A DNA stretch of 64,000 nucleotides, taken from positions 343,264 to 407,263 of the forward strand of contig NZ_BMSY01000009.1 of NCBI RefSeq assembly GCF_014649395.1, given 5' to 3'. Position 1 is the first letter of the stretch. The number at the start of each line of letters is the position of its first letter. Positions 42,717-50,578 of this stretch are shown here, piece after piece. The DNA comes from Streptomyces aureoverticillatus. Lineage in GTDB: Bacteria > Actinomycetota > Actinomycetes > Streptomycetales > Streptomycetaceae. The notes below the pieces were generated by a model. The model made no database searches and had not been told where the DNA came from. It was given only the letters and a program-made list of their open reading frames with translations. A program made the position numbers and the translations under genes.

Positions 42717-44135
42717 TCAGATTTTAGCCGAAGCACCCTCGTCCAACCGGTACTCCTGCCGATCGGCGTCGTACGTGTAAAGCTCCGCATAGCGGCCCCA
42801 GTCCGTGGCCGTCTCCAGTTGCCGCTCCACCTGTTCGCTCGTGAAGTGGTGGGCGAGCAGGTCACGGAAGAACCCCGCGCGTACGGCGGCGTCGGGCCGC
42901 TGCCGCAGGCTGTTGGTGATCAGCTTGACCAGCGGCACCTCGGTCGCGGCGCGGGCGAAGAGGGGCTTGGACGTCTGTACGTCGGCTCCGGCGAACGCGC
43001 TGCCCGCCTCGGTGAGGACGAGGTCGTCGCCGCTGACGCGGGCGAAGCCGAGCAGGTCGAGGGCGTCGACCTGCGGGAGCATGTCGTCGACGTCCAGGCC
43101 GAGTTCGTCGGCGAGGTCGGCCAGGTCGCAGCGGCCGCCGCGGTGCGCGACCATCTCGGCGAGGCCGGAGAGGCCGTCGACGGTGGCGGCGGGCAGCGGG
43201 GTGCCCGCGACGGTGCGCTTGTCCTGGTCGGCGGGTTCGGTGCGGCCGGACAGCCGGGCCTCCTTCTGGCGGCCGGTCATGATGCGGTACACGCGGTCGA
43301 TGAGGTCCTGGAAGGCGGGCGCGTCGCGGTCGCGCGGCCGGTCGAGGTCCACCTCGACGGTCTCGCGGATGGTGCCGTAGGGGCGGGAGCCGAGGACGAC
43401 GATGCGGTCGGCCATCAGGACGGCCTCCTCGATGTTGTGGGTCACCAACACGACGGCGCGCGTGGGGAATTGGCCGGACTCCCACAGCTCCATCAGCTCG
43501 CCGCGCAGATTCTCGGCGGTCAGGACGTCGAGCGCGGAGAACGGCTCGTCCATCATCAGCACGTCCGGCTCGACCACGAGGGCGCGGGCGAACCCGACAC
43601 GCTGCCGCATGCCGCCCGACAGCTCCTTCGGGTACGCGGACTCGAAGCCGTCGAGGCCGATCAGGTCGATGGCCTGAACGGCGGCGCGGGCACGCTCCTC
43701 GGCGGGCACGCCCCGTGCCTCCAGGCCGAGTTCGACGTTCTGCTGCACGGTGAGCCAGGGCAGCAGGGCGAAGGTCTGGAAGACCATGGCGGTGCCGGGG
43801 TTGGCGCCGGTGAGCGGCTCGCCGCGGTAGCTGACGGTGCCGGAGCTGGTCGGGATGAGGCCGGCCAGGCAGCGCAGCAGCGTGGACTTGCCGGAGCCGG
43901 ACTTGCCGAGCAGCGCGACGATCTCCCCGGCGCGGACCTTCAGGTCGATGCCGGCGAGGACGGGCAGTTCGCCGTCGGCGCCCGCGTAGGACTTGGTGAG
44001 GCCGACGGTCTCCAGGAGGACGTCACCGTCGGCGGCGCGCGGTGGAGTTGCGGCCGGGGCGGCGGGGCCGGTGGGTGTACCGGTGGTGCCGGTAAGGCCG
44101 GTGGGGCGCAGCTTGCGGAGGGCCTTGAGTGCCAT
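42717..44135 (-). CDS. ABC transporter ATPase, nitrate/sulfonate type, with AAA-associated C-terminal domain
   Basis: 472 residues from ATG 44135. The N-terminal 300 residues form an ABC ATPase: Walker A GKSGSGKST (77-85), Q-loop near 120, signature LSGGMRQRV (172-180) and Walker B DVLMMDEP (191-198). Its closest relatives are TauB/SsuB/NrtD-type ATPases. The C-terminal 150 residues (VDGLSGLAEMVAHRGGRCDLADLADELGLDVDDMLPQVDALDLLGFARV) resemble the AAA-associated C-terminal domain, a winged-helix-like module that may be regulatory. A longer frame reaching 46103 is rejected because it runs antisense-frame through the permease. No binding protein is encoded nearby. Confidence 0.9.
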   Translation of the reverse strand: MALKALRKLRPTGLTGTTGTPTGPAAPAATPPRAADGDVLLETVGLTKSYAGADGELPVLAGIDLKVRAGEIVALLGKSGSGKSTLLRCLAGLIPTSSGTVSYRGEPLTGANPGTAMVFQTFALLPWLTVQQNVELGLEARGVPAEERARAAVQAIDLIGLDGFESAYPKELSGGMRQRVGFARALVVEPDVLMMDEPFSALDVLTAENLRGELMELWESGQFPTRAVVLVTHNIEEAVLMADRIVVLGSRPYGTIRETVEVDLDRPRDRDAPAFQDLIDRVYRIMTGRQKEARLSGRTEPADQDKRTVAGTPLPAATVDGLSGLAEMVAHRGGRCDLADLADELGLDVDDMLPQVDALDLLGFARVSGDDLVLTEAGSAFAGADVQTSKPLFARAATEVPLVKLITNSLRQRPDAAVRAGFFRDLLAHHFTSEQVERQLETATDWGRYAELYTYDADRQEYRLDEGASAKI

Positions 44136-44222
44136 GGGAAGGGCTCCAGTTCGCCGGAGGGAAAGGGAAGTCTGCGGGTGGTGGGACCGGGACCCGTCCC
44201 GAGCCCGGGCCTGGGGACGGAT

Positions 44223-44321
44223 CACGCGGTGCACGCGGTGCACGCGGTGCACGCGGTGCACGCGGTGCACGCGGTGCACGCGGTGCACGCGGTGCACGCG
44301 GTGCACGCGGTGCACGCGGTG
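44223..44321. repeat. 9-bp minisatellite, 11 perfect copies of CACGCGGTG
   Basis: Eleven uninterrupted identical 9-bp units from 44223 to 44321, followed by a partial CACGCG. It fills most of the 194-bp gap between the permease stop (44330) and the ATPase start (44135). Copy number is likely to vary between isolates. A 9-bp unit cannot be a CRISPR array. Confidence 0.95.
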
Positions 44322-44329
44322 CACGCGCG

Positions 44330-46084
44330 TCACAGCGCGTACCTCGTGTCGGCGAGCCGGTAGAGGCGCCGCCACAGCAGGCGGTTGAGCCCCACGACGT
44401 ACAGGCTCATCACCGCGACGCCCGCGATCAGCCGCGGGAAGTCGCCGTCGGCTGTGGCCTGCGCGATGTACGCGCCGAGGCCGGTCGCGGTCAGCGTGGT
44501 GCCGCCGAAGGTGACGACCTCGGAGACGATCGAGGCGTTCCAGGCGCCGCCGGACGCGGTGATGCCGCCGGTGACGTACGAAGGGAAGATCCCGGGCAGG
44601 ATCAGCCGCTTCCAGCGCTGCCAACCGCGCACGCCCAGGTCGTCCATGGCCTCGCGCAGGTCGGCCGGGATCGACATGGCGCCGGCGATGGTGTTGAAGA
44701 GGATGTACCACTGGGCGCCGAGCGCCATCAGCAGGATGCCGCCCACGTCGATCGAAAGCCCGGTCCTGAGGAAGAACCAGACGGCGATCGGGAAGAGGAA
44801 GTTGGCCGGGAAGCTCGCGAGCACCTGCACGATCGGCTGGGCGACGCGGGTCAGGCGCGGCGAGAAGCCGATGCGTACGCCGATGGGTACCCAGACGACG
44901 GTGGCGACGGCGACGAGCACGACGACGCGGACGAAGGTGACCAGGCCGAGGACCAGCGGTTCGCCGAACACCCCGAGGCCGGTGCGGTCGTCGAGGTAGA
45001 AGCCGAGGTCGACCAGGCCCCACAGGATGAGGCCACCCGCGACGATCGCGAAGGTGATGTCGCCGGTGCGCCTGCGCGCCGGGTCGACCGTGAGCGGCCG
45101 GTCGTCGGTGCCGAACACCCGGGCGGCGCGGCCGAGCGCGCGGCCCACGGGACGCAGCGACGTACCGAGCAGGCGCGGCCAGTTGGAGCGGCGCAGGAAG
45201 TCGAGGACGACGGATCGCTGGATCTCGGTCGCCTCGGACTGCTCGTTCTTGAACCGCTCCGCCCAGGCCGTCAGCGGGCGCCAGAACAGGAAGTTCACGC
45301 CGATGACCATGACGGCCATGGTGAGGATGGCCCAGCCGACCTTGCCGAGGTCGCCGTCGGTGACGGCGGCTCCGGCGTAGGAGCCGACGCCGGGCAGCGC
45401 GTAGTCCTTGTTGTTGACGCTGATCGCCTCGGACGCGACGAGGAAGAACCAGCCGCCGCCGAAGCTCATCATGCCGTTCCAGACCAGGCCGATCATCCCG
45501 GCCGGGACCTCGACCTTCCAGAACCGCATCCACTTGGTGAAGCGGAACGACCGTGACAGCTCGTCGAGTTCGCGCGGCAGCGAGGTCAGCGAGTGGTAGA
45601 AGCCGAACGTCATGTTCCAGGCCTGCGAGGTGAAGATCGCGAAGATCGACGCGCATTCCAGGCCCAGCATCGAGCCGGGGAACAGGGCGATGAACCCGGT
45701 CACGGCGACGGTGAGGAAGCCGAGCACCGGCACCGACTGGAGGATGTCCAGGGCGGGGATGAGGATCCGTTCGAGGCGGCGGCTCTTCGCGGCGACGTAC
45801 GCGTACGCGAAGGTGAAGACGATCGACGCGGCGAGGGCGGCGAACATCCGCAGGAGGGAGCGCGCCGCGTCGTACGGGAGCCGGGACGGGTCGGTGTCCA
45901 CCGTGACCGACTGGTCGGTGGAGAAGCGGACGGTGGTGCCCTGACCGACCCGCAGGACGAGGTAGAGCAGGACCAGGACGGCCGCGGCGACCACCACGTC
46001 CACCCAGGTCATCCGGGACAGGCGCCCGGCGAACCGGGAGGAGAGCGGGGCGCGCGGCGGGGCGCCGCCGGCCTTGAACGACAT
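44330..46084 (-). CDS. ABC permease with two fused BPD_transp domains
   Basis: 584 residues, about 12 predicted helices in two homologous halves. First EAA-like loop LPRELDELSRSFRFTKWMRFWKVEVPAGMIGLVWN (about 175-210); second IPADLREAMDDLGVRGWQRWKRLILPGIFPSYVTGG (about 485-520). The halves are joined by a long cytosolic linker (RFKNEQSEATEIQRSVVLDFLRRSNWP...). ATG 46084 has GGAGG 8 nt upstream. It would form the whole channel for the ATPase downstream. Substrate unknown; the family is related to TauC/SsuC but the double-length form is often associated with metal-related genes, and mgtC is divergent. Confidence 0.88.
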   Translation of the reverse strand: MSFKAGGAPPRAPLSSRFAGRLSRMTWVDVVVAAAVLVLLYLVLRVGQGTTVRFSTDQSVTVDTDPSRLPYDAARSLLRMFAALAASIVFTFAYAYVAAKSRRLERILIPALDILQSVPVLGFLTVAVTGFIALFPGSMLGLECASIFAIFTSQAWNMTFGFYHSLTSLPRELDELSRSFRFTKWMRFWKVEVPAGMIGLVWNGMMSFGGGWFFLVASEAISVNNKDYALPGVGSYAGAAVTDGDLGKVGWAILTMAVMVIGVNFLFWRPLTAWAERFKNEQSEATEIQRSVVLDFLRRSNWPRLLGTSLRPVGRALGRAARVFGTDDRPLTVDPARRRTGDITFAIVAGGLILWGLVDLGFYLDDRTGLGVFGEPLVLGLVTFVRVVVLVAVATVVWVPIGVRIGFSPRLTRVAQPIVQVLASFPANFLFPIAVWFFLRTGLSIDVGGILLMALGAQWYILFNTIAGAMSIPADLREAMDDLGVRGWQRWKRLILPGIFPSYVTGGITASGGAWNASIVSEVVTFGGTTLTATGLGAYIAQATADGDFPRLIAGVAVMSLYVVGLNRLLWRRLYRLADTRYAL

Positions 46085-46447
46085 CACAGGAACCTCCGAC
46101 CACACTCTGGGCACAGCGCTCCCCGGGCCGCTACCGCAGGGCGCGGACGGCAGCCGGGGTCACGAAGTGGGCAAGTGTGCGCACGTGAACTGGCAACGGG
46201 AAGAAGCGGCCGGGACGCGCGGTGGGCGCGCGGGCCGCGTCGCGCCGGTCCGTGCCGTGCGTACGACGTGCGGTGCGTGCAGCGCGCCGTGTGTGCGGCG
46301 GGGAGCGGCGGATCAGGTGCTGCCGGGGAGGCAGCGACGACTACTGGGAGGGTCCGCGCCCATGGCTGCCTCCTTCGCGAATGCCGGGGTCGTGCCTCCG
46401 GCTGCGACGCCGGGGCCTGGTCCTTGCCTCCGGAAGTGTGCGCTTCT

Positions 46448-46463
46448 TTGCGTGGATACGCAA
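46448..46463. promoter_or_regulatory. ArsR-type operator, distal mgtC copy
   Basis: TTGCGTGGATACGCAA, with arms extended by one T/A pair (TTTGCGT / ACGCAAA). It lies 61 bp upstream of the second copy and 102 bp from the mgtC ATG. Confidence 0.65.
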
Positions 46464-46478
46464 ATAAGGCCGCCGAGC

Positions 46479-46495
46479 GCCGGGCGCCGCCCGGC
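46479..46495 (+). terminator. Hairpin between the two mgtC operators
   Basis: GCCGGGCG-C-CGCCCGGC, 8-bp arms, followed by CCTTTGTGCTT. Too tight a loop for a full stem but with a short T-run; possible attenuator or the end of a short leader transcript. Confidence 0.35.
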
Positions 46496-46508
46496 CCTTT
46501 GTGCTTAC

Positions 46509-46524
46509 TTGCGTGGACATGCAA
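46509..46524. promoter_or_regulatory. ArsR-type operator, proximal mgtC copy
   Basis: TTGCGTGGACATGCAA, flanked as TAC...GTA to give 7-bp perfect arms TACTTGC / GCAAGTA. It lies 40 bp upstream of the mgtC start and shares the TTGCRTGGAYRYGCAA consensus with 39911-39926. Confidence 0.7.
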
Positions 46525-46564
46525 GTATGGATGCGTACCCGGCCAGGCCCCAGGAGGTGTCGCC

Positions 46565-47299
46565 ATGCAGTCCCTGACCACGTTCGACTTCGCCCTGCGC
46601 CTGGCCACCGGCGTCGGCTGCGGCGCCCTCATCGGCGTCGAGCGGCAGTGGCGCGCCCGCATGGCGGGCCTGCGCACCAACGCCCTGGTGGCCGCCGGGG
46701 CCACGCTGTTCGTCCTCTACAGCGAGGCGATGCACGACCCGACGAGCCCGACCCGCGTCGCCTCGTACGTCGTCTCCGGCGTCGGATTCCTCGGCGGTGG
46801 CGTCATCATGCGCGAGGGCGCGTCGATCCGCGGCCTCAACACGGCCGCCACGCTGTGGTGTTCGGCGGCGGCGGGCGTCCTCGCGGCCTCCGGGCGGCTG
46901 ACCCTCGCCCTGCTCGGCGCCGCCACCGTCGTCGGCGTGCACCTCGTCCTGCGGCCCACCAGCCGCCTGATCGACCGGGCCCCGCAGGGCAACGCCGACG
47001 CCACCACGCAGGTCACCTTCCACGTCACCTGCGACCGTCGCGACGAGGCCCACATCCGCGCGCTGCTCATCCAGCTGCTCAGCAGCACCGATCCGCGCCT
47101 CGCCGGGCTGCGCATCCGGCGCGGCGAGGACGACGGCACGACCACGCTGGAGGCCGCGGTCGTCATCGACGGCGCGCCCGGCGCGGACATGGAGCAGCTC
47201 GTGACCCGCCTCTCCCTGGAGCCGGGCGTCCGCGACCTGCACTGGCACCTCACCGACCAGGACGACCAGGCACAGGCGGAGCGCGAAGCGCTCGTGTGA
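46565..47299 (+). CDS. mgtC: MgtC/SapB-family membrane protein
   Basis: 244 residues. An N-terminal MgtC domain with about four to five helices shows RLATGVGCGALIGVERQWRARMAGLRTNALVAAGATLFV and YVVSGVGFLGGGVIMREGASIRGLNTAATLWCSAAAGVLAA, then a C-terminal ACT-like cytosolic domain (TTQVTFHVTCDRRDEAHIRALLIQLL). MgtC proteins are linked to growth at low Mg2+ and inhibition of F-ATPase; function in Streptomyces is not settled. AGGAGG lies 7 nt before the ATG. Two ArsR-type palindromes upstream suggest control by a metal-responsive regulator. It converges on marR with 3 bp between stops. Confidence 0.9.
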   Translation: MQSLTTFDFALRLATGVGCGALIGVERQWRARMAGLRTNALVAAGATLFVLYSEAMHDPTSPTRVASYVVSGVGFLGGGVIMREGASIRGLNTAATLWCSAAAGVLAASGRLTLALLGAATVVGVHLVLRPTSRLIDRAPQGNADATTQVTFHVTCDRRDEAHIRALLIQLLSSTDPRLAGLRIRRGEDDGTTTLEAAVVIDGAPGADMEQLVTRLSLEPGVRDLHWHLTDQDDQAQAEREALV

Positions 47300-47302
47300 G
47301 CG

Positions 47303-47761
47303 TCACGCCCCGCCCAGCCTCCGCACGACCTCCTCCAGCCCCTCCTTCACGGCCCGGACCTGGCCGTCGCTCAGTACGTCGACCAGGTGGTCGCGGACGA
47401 CCCGGACATGGCCGGGCGCGGCCTGCTCCAGGCGTGCGCGGCCCGCGTCGGTGAGGACGGCGTGGACGCCGCGCACGTCGTCGGCGCACGAGCGGCGGCG
47501 TACCAGACCCGCCTTCTCCATCTGCGTGATCTGGTACGTCAGCCCGCTCCTGGTGGTGACCAGGGCGCCGGCGAGTTCGCTCATGCGCAGCTCGCCGCCC
47601 TCGGCGGCGGACAGCCGCACCAACACCTCGTACTGCACGTGGGACAGCCCCGACTCGGCCTTGAGCTGCTCCTCGACGCGCCGGTCGAGCAGCGCCCCCG
47701 CGGTGAGAAATGCCTGCCAGAGGGCCATCTCGTCGTCGTTCAGCCACTTCGTGTCGCCCAT
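47303..47761 (-). CDS. MarR-family repressor
   Basis: 152 residues with the MarR winged helix: GLSHVQYEVLVRLSAAEGGELRMSELAGALVTTRSGLTYQITQMEKAGLVRRRSCADDVRGVHAVLTDAGRARLEQAAP (about 38-115). It is divergent from a LigB-type dioxygenase across 103 bp with a perfect 20-bp palindrome near the dioxygenase and a weaker version near its own start. It probably represses both and responds to a phenolic or oxidative signal; this is inferred from family and layout. Confidence 0.9.
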   Translation of the reverse strand: MGDTKWLNDDEMALWQAFLTAGALLDRRVEEQLKAESGLSHVQYEVLVRLSAAEGGELRMSELAGALVTTRSGLTYQITQMEKAGLVRRRSCADDVRGVHAVLTDAGRARLEQAAPGHVRVVRDHLVDVLSDGQVRAVKEGLEEVVRRLGGA

Positions 47762-47782
47762 GGGAGCAGCGTACGCCTGTTG

Positions 47783-47794
47783 TTCAAATTCGAA
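47783..47794. promoter_or_regulatory. Secondary MarR site
   Basis: TTCAAATTCGAA, a one-mismatch version of the TTCAAATTTGAA core at 47824-47837, 22 bp upstream of the marR ATG. Likely autoregulatory. Confidence 0.55.
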
Positions 47795-47820
47795 CCATCG
47801 AGTACGGTCGGCCCGGGTAT

Positions 47821-47840
47821 GTGATTCAAATTTGAATCAC
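47821..47840. promoter_or_regulatory. MarR operator, perfect 20-bp palindrome
   Basis: GTGATTCAAATTTGAATCAC is perfectly self-complementary and AT-rich against a GC-rich background. It ends 24 bp before the dioxygenase ATG. TTCAAATTTGAA-type sequences are typical MarR operators in actinobacteria. Confidence 0.85.
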
Positions 47841-47864
47841 AGCCGCACCGTCTAGGAGGCGACC

Positions 47865-48659
47865 ATGACCACCGCTCCCCCGGAACGCCCGGCATCGCGC
47901 ATGCCTGCCCTCTTCATGAGCCACGGCGGCCCGACCCTCGCCGAGGACGCCCTCTGGCCCGGCCAGCTCGCGCGGTGGGGCGCGGAGCTGCCGCGCCCGA
48001 AGGCCATCCTGATGGTCTCCGCCCACTGGGAGGAGGCCCCGCTCGCGCTCGGCGCGACCACCACCGTGCCGCTGGTCTACGACTTCTGGGGCTTCCCCGA
48101 GCACTACTACCGCATCCAGTACGCCGCGCCCGGCGCCCCCGGGCTCGCCGAGCAGGTCCGGGGCCTGCTGCGCGCCCCGGGCATGCCGGTGCACGACCTG
48201 CCCGAGCGCGGCCTCGACCACGGCGCGTACGTCCCGCTGCGGGAGATGTACCCGGACGCGGACATCCCGGTGCTCCAGATGTCCCTGCCGACGCTGGACC
48301 CGAAGAAGCTGATGGACATCGGCCGCAGGCTCGCGCCGCTGCGCGACGAGGGCGTACTGATCGTCGGCAGCGGCTCCTTCACGCACAATCTGCGCGCGAT
48401 CAACCCCGAGAACGAAGTCCCCGCCCCCATGGCCGAGTTCGACGACTGGGGGCGCCGGGCCCTGGAGGCCGGTGACGTCGACGCGCTGCTGGACTTCGCG
48501 CACAAGGCCCCGGGTGCTCGGTACGCCCACCCCCGCGAGGAGCACTTCGTGCCGCTCGCGGTCACGCTCGGCGCGGCGGCGGACGAGTTGGACGGCCAGC
48601 GGAGCGTGATCGATGGCACCTGGCTGGGATTGTCGAAGCGGTCGGTGCAGTTCGGCTGA
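47865..48659 (+). CDS. LigB-family extradiol dioxygenase (DODA/YgiD-like)
   Basis: 264 residues of the class III extradiol ring-cleavage/4,5-DOPA dioxygenase family. Metal-ligand motifs are visible: FMSHGGPTLA (about 19), MVSAHWEE (about 54) and LDHGAYVPLREMYPDADIPVLQMSLP (about 122), with SGSFTHNL (about 172) and REEHFVPLAVTLGAA further on. It should cleave catechol-like substrates in the cytosol. AGGAGG lies 5 nt before ATG 47865. MarR control through the 20-bp palindrome suggests it is induced by an aromatic compound. Confidence 0.88.
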   Translation: MTTAPPERPASRMPALFMSHGGPTLAEDALWPGQLARWGAELPRPKAILMVSAHWEEAPLALGATTTVPLVYDFWGFPEHYYRIQYAAPGAPGLAEQVRGLLRAPGMPVHDLPERGLDHGAYVPLREMYPDADIPVLQMSLPTLDPKKLMDIGRRLAPLRDEGVLIVGSGSFTHNLRAINPENEVPAPMAEFDDWGRRALEAGDVDALLDFAHKAPGARYAHPREEHFVPLAVTLGAAADELDGQRSVIDGTWLGLSKRSVQFG

Positions 48660-48692
48660 GGGCTCGTCCTTCCTGCGGCCCGGCGCACCGGC

Positions 48693-49628
48693 TCACTCGT
48701 GGTACCAACCCCGGTCGGTCCGCACCAGTTCCCTGAACCCGAGTGCCGTGAGGCGTGCGATCGCTTCCGGGTCGTCGGCCGCCTCGTAGGCGAGCAGCCG
48801 GTCGGCCCCGGCGAGGCGCAGCCACTCGGCGGCCTCGCCCAGGAGCCAGGCGTCCAGGCCGTCGACGCCGTGGCCGGGCTCGGTGCGGAAGTTGCCGACG
48901 TCGGCCAGCGAGCCGTTGCGGGCCTGGCGTTCGGGGCGGCCGAGCGCGGTGTCGACCTCGATGAAGCCCAGGTCGCGCCCGTCGGTGTGCGCGGTCAGCC
49001 GCGTGCCGCACTCGCCGAGGGTGCGGCGGACGGCCAGGCCGGGCAGCGGCGGCGCGGTGCGGCGCAGGCCGGGCACGGCGGCGATCAGGATGACCTCGGT
49101 GTCGCCGACGTGCCGGAACCCGGCACGCTCATAGGCGGCGCGGACGTGCGGCCAGGCGCGCGGCAGGCCGTACACGGCGGGGGCGGGCAGCGCGCCGTCG
49201 GCCGCGCGGGCGCGCACGTCCCAGCGGGCGAGCTGCGCGAGGCAGGCGCTCATGAGCAGGTCCGCGGCCGTGTCGGCGTCCGGCCAGAAGGACGCGGCCG
49301 GGTGGCAGACGAACCAGTTGATCTCGCCCAGGTCGCGGTAGTCCGGGCCGACGTCGGCACCGCCGCGGTAGCGCAGCAGGTGCGCGGCGGCCACGACGAA
49401 CGCGCGCTGCTCGGCGACCAGCGTGACGCGCTCGGCGACCCACGGGTCGGTGATGAACTCGTCGGGCTAACGGGCCAACTGGCCGAGGACGGTGTTCACG
49501 GAGACGGAGACGCCGGGCACGACGGCGGCGACGTGGCTGTTCACCAGCTCGGTGAGCTGGTCGCGGTCGTCGCGGTGGAACGGGCGTACTTGGAGCGCGG
49601 ACGCGGACGTGCGTGGAGACGCGGACAT
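48693..49628 (-). pseudogene. GNAT N-acetyltransferase gene interrupted by an in-frame amber codon
   Basis: Starting at ATG 49628 (GGGAGG 7 nt upstream) the frame reads MSASPRTSASALQVRPFHRD, then DRDQLTELVNSHVAAVVPG and ends VLGQLAR before TAG at 49469-49467. It then resumes in the same frame as PDEFITDPWVAERVTLVAEQ and RAFVVAAAHLLRYRG, running to the stop at 48693 with a GNAT-like C-terminus. The joined product would be about 310 residues. A single base change from GAG or CAG would explain the TAG. A shorter protein could start at GTG 49394 but would lack the conserved N-terminal part and an RBS. Pseudogene, sequencing error or readthrough are all possible. Confidence 0.8.
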
Positions 49629-49732
49629 GCGGGGACCTCCCGGTCGGGCTTCGGATGCTTCAGGAGGCCGCCATGCGATGCGGTACGCCCTCGATCATAC
49701 GGCGGGACCGCCGCGCGTGAGAGAGGCGTGCG

Positions 49733-50458
49733 TCACGGATGCCTGCCGGGCTCCACCGCGCTCACGTCGAACGTGTCGCCGCACACCTCGAAGGGCGCGG
49801 CCGGCGTACGCAGGGCCCGGGTCGACCCCGGCGGATAGGCCTGCACCTGGTCGGCGCGGGGCCAGCACGGCTTGTCCGTCACTCCCCGGCCCACCGTGTG
49901 CAGGCTGGCGAACGCGCTCTCCCCCGGGTCGAGTTCCACCGGCGGCAGCATGCTCCCCGCGCGCCGCGCCGGGCGGCCGACGCGGTCGCCGGAGGAGTCG
50001 AGCAGGGAGACACCTGGGTAGCCGCGCAGCGCGCACGTCGTGGATCCGGTGTTGGTGAACACGAGCGGGGCATGGCGCTGGCCCGCGCCCGCGTCGATGC
50101 GGCCCAGGGACAGTGCGAGGTGGTCGGCGGTGCACCGGGCCGGGGCGGCGGGCCGCTGAGCCGGGGGCGGGGCCGACGTCGGGGTGGGATCCGGGGCCGG
50201 GGTCGACGTCGGGGCGGGATCCGGGGCCGGGACCGTGCCGGCGGGTTCCGCCTTGCCGGTCGGGGACACCGTGCGCGGGGGCGGGGTGCTCGCCGTGGCC
50301 GCCGTGTCCGTGCCCCTGTCCGGAGGGGACGGAGGAGAACTCGCGTCGTCGTTCTGCCCGCCGCACGCGCCGAGCAGGAGCGCGCCCGCGGCGGCCAGGG
50401 CAACGGACGCGACGCGCGGTCGCGCACCGCGCGGCGTCCGGGGGCGTTCGGGCATCAT
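49733..50458 (-). CDS. DUF4232 lipoprotein
   Basis: 241 residues from ATG 50458; a second ATG immediately after (50455) has better spacing from GAGGGAGG. Lipobox LLLGAC (Cys32), then a Pro/Ala/Thr-rich stalk of about 80 residues with PAPDP/TPTSAP repeats, then a DUF4232 domain with RCTADHLALSLGRIDAGAGQRHAPLVFTNTGSTTCALRGYPGVSLLD and paired cysteines. Such proteins are common, surface-anchored and uncharacterised in Streptomyces. It is a single gene with no obvious partner. Confidence 0.85.
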   Translation of the reverse strand: MMPERPRTPRGARPRVASVALAAAGALLLGACGGQNDDASSPPSPPDRGTDTAATASTPPPRTVSPTGKAEPAGTVPAPDPAPTSTPAPDPTPTSAPPPAQRPAAPARCTADHLALSLGRIDAGAGQRHAPLVFTNTGSTTCALRGYPGVSLLDSSGDRVGRPARRAGSMLPPVELDPGESAFASLHTVGRGVTDKPCWPRADQVQAYPPGSTRALRTPAAPFEVCGDTFDVSAVEPGRHP

Positions 50459-50578
50459 GTGCCTCCCTCGTCGCTCGAAAGCCGAGGCGTCGTCGCCGTC
50501 CACAGCCGCGTGCCCCACCCGTCCGCTCCCACACCTCAGCGGGCGTAACTCCCCCGCCTCAAGGGGCGTATCCGGCCG

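Larger units (their letters stand above)
46085..46564. other. 480-bp divergent intergenic region, permease / mgtC
   Basis: No convincing gene is seen; short open frames here lack ribosome-binding sites and conserved motifs. The right third holds two copies of a TTGCRTGGAYRYGCAA palindrome and, between them, a GC hairpin with a short T-run. The left part has a GCTGCC/GGCAGC hairpin (46319-46335) and no other recognised element. Confidence 0.7.

Noticed and set aside
44223..44321. Tandem repeat considered as a CRISPR array.
   Set aside because: Units are 9 bp with no spacers and no cas genes nearby; it is a minisatellite.
42717..46103. One minus-strand frame that would join the ABC ATPase to a 650-residue N-terminal extension.
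   Set aside because: The extension is Arg/His/Pro-rich, passes through the 9-bp minisatellite and overlaps the real permease gene in another frame; the ATPase has a normal ATG at 44135.
46074..46577. Open frame of 167 codons in the permease/mgtC intergenic region.
   Set aside because: Cys/Arg-rich translation, no RBS, overlaps the operators and the mgtC start; probably not coding.
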